A DNA stretch of 64,000 nucleotides from assembly GCA_037043455.1 (NCBI GenBank), contig JAWPHD010001349.1, positions 1 to 64,000 on the forward strand. Direction: 5' to 3'. Each line of letters begins with the position of its first letter. Position 1 is the first letter of the stretch. The position numbers and the translations under genes are program-made. This DNA is from Cyrtodaria siliqua. Its lineage: Eukaryota > Mollusca > Bivalvia > Adapedonta > Hiatellidae. The notes beneath the pieces were generated by a model that was given only the letters and a program-made list of their open reading frames with translations, searched no databases and had not been told where the DNA came from. Positions 58,089 to 64,000 of this stretch are shown one piece after another.

Positions 58089-58342
58089 AGGGACGCTTGG
58101 AGGACCTCTACTGGAAATACCCCTTGTCTCTGCGAGTCCCCGCATATGATGACAAGAGGAACCTACGATGGACCACGACGACGACGACTCACTACAACCC
58201 ACCATGGATGCCGTTGTTGGAGAAACCCTGCGGGATACTCACTGATCCTGTATTGCACAACGGCTTCAAGATCAGCGAGTGCATCGGAGGAGCCATTACC
58301 AACAGAACACGGGCAGCACATGCAGCCGGATTGACCACTTAG
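58089..58342 (+). CDS. Small unknown gene, exon 3 with stop
   Basis: Acceptor CCTCAAG|AGGGAC after a 65-bp intron with a pyrimidine-rich tail. The frame reads KGRLEDLYWKYPLSLRVPAY, then a run of six Thr, HYNPPWMPLLEKP and ISECIGGAITNRTRAAHAAG, stopping at TAG 58340-58342. The joined protein is about 123 residues with no signal peptide or membrane span. I do not recognise the family. A short, aromatic- and proline-rich protein of this sort could be an axonemal microtubule-associated protein, but that is a guess. A possible polyadenylation signal AATAAA lies at 58688-58693, inside a SINE-tail-like segment. Confidence 0.7.
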
Positions 58343-58651
58343 GACACTTTTGGCGCCTTTAATCTCCTGCCTCCTGATTGGCTTAAACGATTTCGAGCCG
58401 GCAATCGGATTGACCTAGTCACACTTCTGCATGAAATCCGATTGGCCAAAATCTTCTATTGGAACAGTAATCTACTTGGACTTTGGAATTCTACAGTTAA
58501 TCTTCTTCGAGAATATAATCTTCTACAGAATATCTACGTTGGACCTCTTCACTATCACTCTACTGCTGCAGTTATACAGTAAACTTCTTTGGATGAGGGA
58601 TGTGGAACTTACTACTGGACTGGACTCTGCTGCATAATCTTCTTTTGAAAA

Positions 58652-58697
58652 GCTCGCCAAAAGGCCTAGTTGCCAACGACGAGGATAAATAAAACCT
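58652..58697 (+). mobile_element. SINE tail fragment
   Basis: AAAGCTCGCCAAAAGGCCTA and CGACGAGGATAAATAAA match the tail of the SINE at 59092. A second tail copy lies at 59013-59060 (AAAGCTCGCCAAAAGGCCTA, GGGCGAGCAAAAAC). Confidence 0.65.
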
Positions 58698-59012
58698 TAT
58701 ACGACGACAACACATCAAATATCAACCAGTTGGTGTCTGTATATTGCCTGTTGACAAAATCAATAACACGGAGAACGTTTCTAGGGGGAAAATACGTGAT
58801 TTCTTAGAAGAGATAGTTCCAATGACAGAGAGATAGTTTCAATGCTATGGAGATAGCAACAATGACAACTTAACTATAGCGCAGGAAATCCCACCCGACT
58901 GACACAGCTGTCTGCCTGATTCTTGCCATTATTGAAATAAATACTTCCATTCCCCTTCCTTTTCCAACAATATGTTTATAATTATATAAACATACCATAC
59001 TAACCTCCTACT

Positions 59013-59060
59013 GAAAAGCTCGCCAAAAGGCCTAGTGCCATAGGGCGAGCAAAAACAAAA
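59013..59060 (+). mobile_element. SINE tail fragment
   Basis: A second isolated copy of the GCTCGCCAAAAGGCCTAGTG tail, just upstream of the full SINE at 59092. The 58700-59012 stretch before it shows nothing definite. Confidence 0.65.
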
Positions 59061-59091
59061 AATAGTATTGAATTTCAGGAAATCTTTGTGA

Positions 59092-59305
59092 GGTAGCGCC
59101 GTGGTGTAATGGTTAGCATTGCGGCTTAGTAAGCCAGGGATCGCGCGTTCAATCCCAGCCAGGACTGAATTTGGGTTAATTATCGAAATATTTTCAAAAG
59201 TATTTCCTACCCTGGTATTTCCTATCCTTCGGATGAGACTTTAAACCGACGTCTGCTCGCTAAAATGCTTAGTGCAATACAGCGAGGATAAACAAACGCT
59301 TATAC
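59092..59305 (+). mobile_element. tRNA-derived SINE (third family)
   Basis: A box (CGTGGTGTAATGGTTAGCAT), B box (GCGTTCAATCCCAGCC), body TATCCTTCGGATGAGACTTT, tail CTGCTCGCTAAAATGCTTAG and GCGAGGATAAACAAAC. The tail matches the two isolated fragments just upstream. Confidence 0.8.
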
Positions 59306-59389
59306 GCACGCAGGAAATCATTTACTGTATAGACATCTACCAGTGCACATCGTACACAGGTAACAGTAATTTTTACAGAAAATCAAGTA

Positions 59390-59466
59390 AGCCACATTCG
59401 GGCTCGAACACGACCTTTTGATTTCAAGCCAGGTTCTCTATCCACTGAACTATAACGCTACTTGAG
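59390..59466 (-). other. tRNA-like sequence, probably a SINE head or tRNA pseudogene
   Basis: The minus strand shows TAGTTCAGTGGATAGAGAAC (D arm and A box), an anticodon-arm-like stretch with CTTGAAATC, and GTGTTCGAGCCCGAAT (T arm and B box). Spacing is tRNA-like, but the acceptor arms do not pair well and there is no SINE body of a known family, so a functional tRNA is unlikely. Confidence 0.45.
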
Positions 59467-59655
59467 AAAATAGTATACTAACTACCATTTATTATGAGGC
59501 AAAATAACTTAACTTATTTGAACGCAACTCAAGATGGATGCACGTGACCAATGGCGGACAGCCGGATGTTTACCTTCGGAGAGCGGAGAAATATGTGATT
59601 TTTTACGGTAACAAAGTCTCACAAGTTAACCTCTTTAATGTGATATATTCAGGCA

Positions 59656-60178
59656 ATGCTATCATATAGCGTGACAATTTCTTTTGTTTCATTGTTTTTT
59701 CTTTGTACAATGCTTTATGGTCGTGTGGCACTGACCGGTTCAGGGCGAATTACTCTGTATGATTTAGTTTGTGGCATTACTTGTTTCATTTCACCATCTA
59801 GGTACCATGGCATGTTAGTGGTAGTATTGTTCTTATTGTCCCTTCTCGAAATTTCATGAACGTCAGCCACAATGCTGCCGTGATCATGCCATCGTACCGA
59901 TGTAGTTATATGTTTGCAATTGCGTTACATTTAGTTGTAATATTGTCAGTGACTAATTCATTTATTTGTACATACTCTTTGCTTAGAAAGGTTTCGTCCA
60001 CAGCTTGTCTCGCTAAAACTATAGTGCATCCCTACGAACGACTGCCTCTGGGCCGTAAATACTTTACTAATATGATATTTGTTCAATATTGGCTAGTCGT
60101 CCAGTTTACAGCTGTCGCTTGCATATGGACTTAGCTTTACTATTACAATCGGGAGATAAACACCCAAACCCTAAACCT
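59656..60178 (+). pseudogene. Possible LINE 5' remnant with hydrophobic frames and an SGD-type motif
   Basis: Two overlapping frames (67 and 92 residues) are hydrophobic (SYSVTISFVSLFFLCTMLYG; FVQYWLVVQFTAVACIWT). At 60131-60178, one frame over, LALLLQSGDKHPNPKP resembles the L-x-SGD-x-x-x-NPGP segment near the start of many metazoan LINE ORFs (also 2A-like peptides), with the terminal GP changed to KP. No endonuclease follows: the sequence stops at a SINE tail. A host membrane-protein exon is the alternative. Confidence 0.3.
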
Positions 60179-60194
60179 ACACTATCAAACAATT

Positions 60195-60236
60195 GTTGCC
60201 GGCTCATCAACACATTATAGGTTATTTAGAGGGAAT
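60195..60236 (-). mobile_element. SINE tail fragment, minus strand
   Basis: CCGGCTCATCAACACATTAT + AGGTTATTTAGAG is the inverse of the 16005-family tail. A second copy lies at 60309-60358. Confidence 0.65.
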
Positions 60237-60308
60237 TTGGTATTATAACTTATTGTGTGGTGAAATACTTACTAAATAATGAAATTAAATTGAACTGAAT
60301 ATTGTAAA

Positions 60309-60358
60309 ACGGCTCATCAACACATTACAGGTTATTTAAAGCAGCTCCAGAGAGAGTG
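60309..60358 (-). mobile_element. SINE tail fragment, minus strand
   Basis: CGGCTCATCAACACATTACA + GGTTATTTAAAGCAGCTCCAG is another inverse copy of the 16005-family tail, about 115 bp from the first. Confidence 0.65.
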
Positions 60359-60539
60359 GAATGTTAGTTCTTGATTACTATGGTGACCCGCTTCTATGTG
60401 CAACCTTTGGAATGACATTCTCAATCTGAATAAACCTAATCTTATCTGCTAATGTGCTCTTATCTAGGTCACTTGATTTGTTCGATATTCTTATTGTATT
60501 CTCTTTAATGAACCATCCATTCCAGGCCAGAAGAACCTT

Positions 60540-60884
60540 TCTTTCACCAAATAGGAGGTGTGAGCCTCTCGATGATCATATCGAATGCTTTTTGCTCACG
60601 TTCGCCCCACTTAAAAGTTTTCTTCTTCTGAGGCTTTACCCTAGTTGACTGGCCAACGAGAAGGTCATTGAGAGGGATCACGATATTGGCGTAACCTTTC
60701 AAAAATCGTCTGTAATATCCAGTAAATCCAAGAAATTTACGGACGTCCTTAATACTCTTCGGAATTGGCCGTCCTTCAACGGCTTCAGTTTTTCAGGGCC
60801 GGTCTTAATGCCCTCTTCCGATACTACGTGTCCCAAGTACGTCACCCGTGTTTTGAAGAACTCGCACTTTAAAGCTTTGAGTTT
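60540..60884 (-). pseudogene. Ty3/gypsy-type pol, RT connection and start of RNase H region, broken
   Basis: After a stop at 60885-60887 the minus strand continues with RT-thumb-like KLKALKCEFFKTRVTYLGHV, then shifts frame near 60770 and again near 60645, where KPQKKKTFKWGEREQKAFDM resembles the start of the RNase H domain. Homology fades near 60540. The rest of RNase H and the integrase are absent, so the element is 3'-truncated. Confidence 0.65.
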
Positions 60885-61511
60885 TTAATCGTGCACACTG
60901 AGTCTTTCAAAAACAGCTTCCAAGTGGTTCAGATGGTCTTCAAAGTTTGTTGAAAAGATGATAATATCATCCAGATATATCAAGCAATCCCGAAGATTCA
61001 TTTCACCCATGCATCGTTCCATTAATCGTTGGAATGTTGCCGGAGCGTTGCAGAGGCCAAAAGGCATGCGGTTGCATTCAAAGAAACCAATATTGCCAAC
61101 CTGGAAGGCAGTTTTTGCTTTATCCTCCTCCTTTAGCCCAACTTGCCAGTATCCAGCTTTAAGATTCAATTTGGAGAAGTACTTCGCTCCTGCTAGCAGG
61201 TGTAGCGAATCCTCGATCCTCGGAATGGCATATGCGTCTTTGACAGTACGCGAGTTGAGTTTCCGGAAGTCATTGCAAAACCGAATAGTTCCATCCTTTT
61301 TCCTAACAATGACCACGTTCGATGAGTACGGACTTTGCGATGGCTTTATGGCTCCTGCTTCCAACATTTCAGCCACGTGTTCCCTCACTTTCTGTATGAG
61401 AGCAGGGGATACTCTTCTAAACGGTTCCTTGAATCGAGTGTTGTCATTGAAATGTATGTCATGCTTCACCAGATCAGTACATCCAAGGTCCGTGATCCCT
61501 TTGGAGAACAC
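60885..61511 (-). pseudogene. Ty3/gypsy-type reverse transcriptase, defective
   Basis: 208 residues of RT: EMLEAGAIKPSQSPYSSNVV, VIVRKKDGTIRFCNDFRKLN, AIPRIEDSLHLL, MPFGLCNAPATFQRLM and the catalytic LIYLDDIIIF. The first catalytic aspartate of motif A is replaced by asparagine (SKLNLKAGYWQ, codon 61164-61166), and a stop precedes the frame at 61551-61553. Similarity to Metaviridae RTs is clear, but the copy cannot be active. The long antisense frame at 60958-61554 is its shadow. Confidence 0.88.
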
Positions 61512-61593
61512 ATGTTGCCACTTCTCAAAGAAACGGACGACCTTTTCTCGTTAACTCTGTGAAAGAGAGGAATCAGAAAGATCCACTCCGACA

Positions 61594-62490
61594 TCAATCA
61601 TCTTTAACCTCTGAGAATCGTTTACTGATCGAGTTGTACCGTTGGAAGCTTGCAGTTTGAGTGGATATGCGTCCTTCGATCTTTGGTTTTGGAACAGGAT
61701 CGGTTGCTCGTAGAACCTTGACCTCATGAAGCTCACACAGAACAGATATAGGCGGAACTATAAGTGTATTGGCTGTTATATTGAAGATCCGTACGGGCAC
61801 TCTGGCAGATGTTTCAGGTTTGTTTAGTTCAACGACACTTGGGCATACTCCCATTCGCGATGATGCTTTCACTGTCTGTTCCGTGATGGCCGTGTTACCA
61901 TCTCTTTTTTTCCTGACAAAACCTATCACAGCAATGGTCTCCCATGGTTTCAACTCGATGACTCTGTCTGTGGTTCGTACCACCCCCACTGACGTACGTG
62001 CAGTGATAGCCAATAATGCCGCATTCCACACATCCGGGAGATCACTAGTTTGCGTACAACTCCTAATAACATTTGTACCGATAAGAATCGGTACTTTAAT
62101 GTTATGCTCAGTAGAAGGTACTATAAGTATTGGCACAAACACTTCAACCTTATCTTGCACTCGGAGATCTGATCTGGGAATGGAAATACTGGCTTCGATG
62201 TAACCAAGATATGGTAGCAGTCCTCCAACTGCTCCATATACTTCTAAGTTGAACTCTTCCAATCCGTTTAGCTTTGGTTGTGGATCCATGCTTTCATACC
62301 ATTCCTGCGACATTGTTGTCACCGTTGAGCCACTGTCTATAAGACATGTTGTGCTAATTCCATTGATATCTACTTTAGCTTCGTTGGCTTCTCCTACCAT
62401 TCTGTTTATTAACGGAGTCTTTATATAAGGGCTTTTTCCATCAATGTCCCTCATTTGCCCTTCAATAGGGACATTTACTTGTTTAAATGG
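61594..62490 (-). pseudogene. Ty3/gypsy-type pol, aspartic protease region
   Basis: The minus-strand frame has TTCLIDSGSTVTTMSQEWYE, a retropepsin-like segment whose DSGS replaces the usual DTG/DSG-A active-site triad, with an ILIGTNVI-like hydrophobic segment downstream. It is open upstream past its first Met to about 62490, overlapping the end of the frame before it. This resembles a gag-pol frameshift junction. It ends at 61594; the linker to RT continues in another frame (61551-61736), so at least one frameshift separates protease and RT. Confidence 0.75.
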
Positions 62491-62687
62491 CCCGTCGTAG
62501 CTCCATCTTTCTTCTTCTCAGTAGTGGATTGCTGCTTTTGTTCGTTTGTACTATTGTTTGTAAATGATCGTCGCCTGTCATCTCTCCGTTCTCCTCTTTG
62601 TTTTCCTTTCTCAAATTTCTCCATTTTCTTCTCCATTGTTACCATCTTATTCACCAGGGTTTCTAGCATTTTCGTTTTATCCGCCAT
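62475..62687 (-). pseudogene. Retrotransposon gag C-terminal region
   Basis: A 70-residue ATG frame: a short amphipathic helix (TKMLETLVNKMVTMEKKMEK) and a basic, Gln/Asn/Lys-rich tail. No CCHC zinc knuckle is visible. It lies between gag and protease and is separated from gag by stops near 62700 and 62725. It may be the basic nucleocapsid-like part, but this is inferred from position. Confidence 0.5.
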
Positions 62688-62722
62688 AATATTAGACTCG
62701 CTGGTCAGCTGTTAAGGTCGAG

Positions 62723-63121
62723 CTACTTTCTCGTTCTTCTTAACGCGTGAACAATGTTTGCAGTGGACTTGATATCGTACTCTTCGGCTCTAACCTTCCG
62801 TCTCAGCATTCCAAAACTTTCCTCTGTTTCAAAATGCACTCTAGTTGCATTTTTCAAGTTTGTGTCGAATAAGGATCTCAAGAACTTATTCTTTAACATA
62901 CTGTTTCTTTGTTCTTGTTTCACATGACCTTTGCCGATTGCTTTATGCATCACTTCTTCAAGCAGCCTCAGACCCCACTCACTGACGGATTCTTGTGGTA
63001 GTTGCTGGGAGTTATAAAACTCCTGTAACACAGACTCTCCTGTGGCAACATTACCAAATACGCTTTCCATCTTCTTAAGGATATCGCTTGGAGTGATTAA
63101 TGCCCCCACACTGGCCACCAA
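62723..63121 (-). pseudogene. Retrotransposon gag (capsid-like) fragment
   Basis: A minus-strand frame of 132 residues starting at a non-ATG codon: ILKKMESVFGNVATGESVLQ, SVSEWGLRLLEEVMHKAI, then NKFLRSLFDTNLKNATRVHF and LRRKVRAEE. The pattern of a short helix, Q-x-x-x-E-S-V-x-E-W and F-x-x-x-L matches capsid C-terminal segments of Ty3/gypsy and domesticated gag proteins. The N-terminal part is missing or diverged. Confidence 0.65.
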
Positions 63122-64000
63122 TTGTCACCGGGTGATTGTTGTGTGCTCTAAGGCGACAACAACATCCTGGTTCGATATAATATTGAACCTCTTGGAAGTA
63201 AAGGATATTCTGTAATATAATAAATATATATAATATTTATTCCACACGTATCATACATGATCTTTCAATAATATTGTATAACGGCAAGTGCCCAGGATGC
63301 CAAATCCTGAAGCTAAAGATGTAGCAAAACATATATATATATATATATTTATATATCATAGGTACGAACATTCCAAAAAATCTAAAAGAGCACAAAAATG
63401 GAAAGGGTGGCGAATGTAGTAGGGTTGGGGTGGGTGTAATAACACTCAGAATAACGTTTTGCCTAAATGTTCGTTTCTAAAAAAAAGCCTCCGCAAACTC
63501 GATAGAATGCGGGCCTTTATTTATATTATGCGCCATTTAAATTAAAGTTTGTTTTTAATTTTTTTCATATACGTGTAGATAAAACTGAGAAAATATTGCC
63601 CAAATACCCTCTATAAATTACAGGTCTGTTTTGACGCTAAAATGTTGATATGGAAAAAATAAATAATAAAAAAGACGATACTAGTATATCTTTTTTCCCC
63701 TCAATGTGTACGCATACCCTATATGAATTTTCACCAAAGATACAGGTAGTTATGCTCCTTTCTTTGATGTATTTCTTGACGACTTAGTAGTGTATATATT
63801 TTTTGGCTACTTAGCAACTTGGGCACACAGTATGCAAAGTTTTTGTTTGTTTTTAGACCCTTGTTGAATATTCCCTTATTGTACAAATAAGGAATGGGAT
63901 ATTCCAGATAGTATATATCTAATTATACGCACCCACCTCCTCCCCCTCCCCCTCTCACACACACACCCTATCCCGATTATATTAAGTTATTTATATTTTA
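63122..64000. other. Flank of the retroelement, no gene seen
   Basis: Minus-strand sequence just before gag (about 63120-63170) has GGTGACAATTGGTGGCCAG, which could be the edge of an LTR and primer site, but no matching second LTR was found. Beyond are an (AT)n block near 63335 and AT-rich DNA ending in a C-rich tract (CCTCCTCCCCCTCCCCC, about 63937). Confidence 0.35.

Noticed and set aside
60958..61554. 198-residue plus-strand frame
   Set aside because: Antisense shadow of the reverse transcriptase, which has clear catalytic motifs on the other strand.

Overview
The window looks like AT-rich invertebrate nuclear DNA, most likely from a marine bivalve mollusc. That call is an inference. It rests on spliced genes with GT-AG introns, many tRNA-headed SINEs, and several families of tandem-repeat-bodied elements with GTCC-type microsatellite heads and AAGGTCAAGGTCA-type bodies, which I associate with bivalve genomes. 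No rRNA gene, intact functional tRNA gene, prokaryotic operon or CRISPR array is visible.

Two host genes can be supported. The first (+ strand, exons 25194-36613) is a four-exon, 626-residue major facilitator of the MFSD6 type. Its splice phases join exactly, and all three introns are loaded with repeats. The second (+ strand, exons 57163-58342) is a small three-exon gene I assembled from phase-compatible splice sites. It encodes about 123 residues of unknown function.

Almost everything else is mobile or tandem DNA. (1) At least eight families of long non-coding elements share a plan: a 5' hairpin or subterminal inverted repeat, a short GTCC/GTCT microsatellite, a body of 140-320 bp tandem units, and a 3' hairpin. 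Five of them end in a C(T)CTTGTT/CTCTCGTT-like terminus. They lie at 1577-5399 (with another nested inside), 5697-7922, 20403-21226, 21227-23129, 25886-26720, 30420-31505, 32575-34490, 38158-38930, 42800-44528, 48300-50294 (with another nested inside) and 50335-51603. They look like non-autonomous rolling-circle (Helentron/HINE-like) elements, and their bodies are rich in nuclear-receptor half-sites. (2) tRNA-derived SINEs of several families occur whole (16005, 44884, 46118, 52455, 56330, 57474, 59092) or as tails. (3) Three LINE remnants are visible: 18795-19345; 37330-37955, with a perfect 16-bp target duplication; and possibly 59656-60178. (4) A decayed Ty3/gypsy-type gag-pol lies on the minus strand at about 60540-63121. 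(5) Fold-back or TIR elements lie at 320-427, 9519-11594, 26994-28187, 45648-46070 and 55511-55912. (6) Minisatellites have units of 21, 26, 27, 33, 35, 48/59, 64, about 170 and 191 bp.

The best candidate for an under-described system is this superfamily of elements with a shared 3' end. Two nested insertions (at 2367 and 48888) expose their boundaries. A second theme is minisatellites that appear to grow from the ends of SINEs (14555-15195 and 46390-46910).
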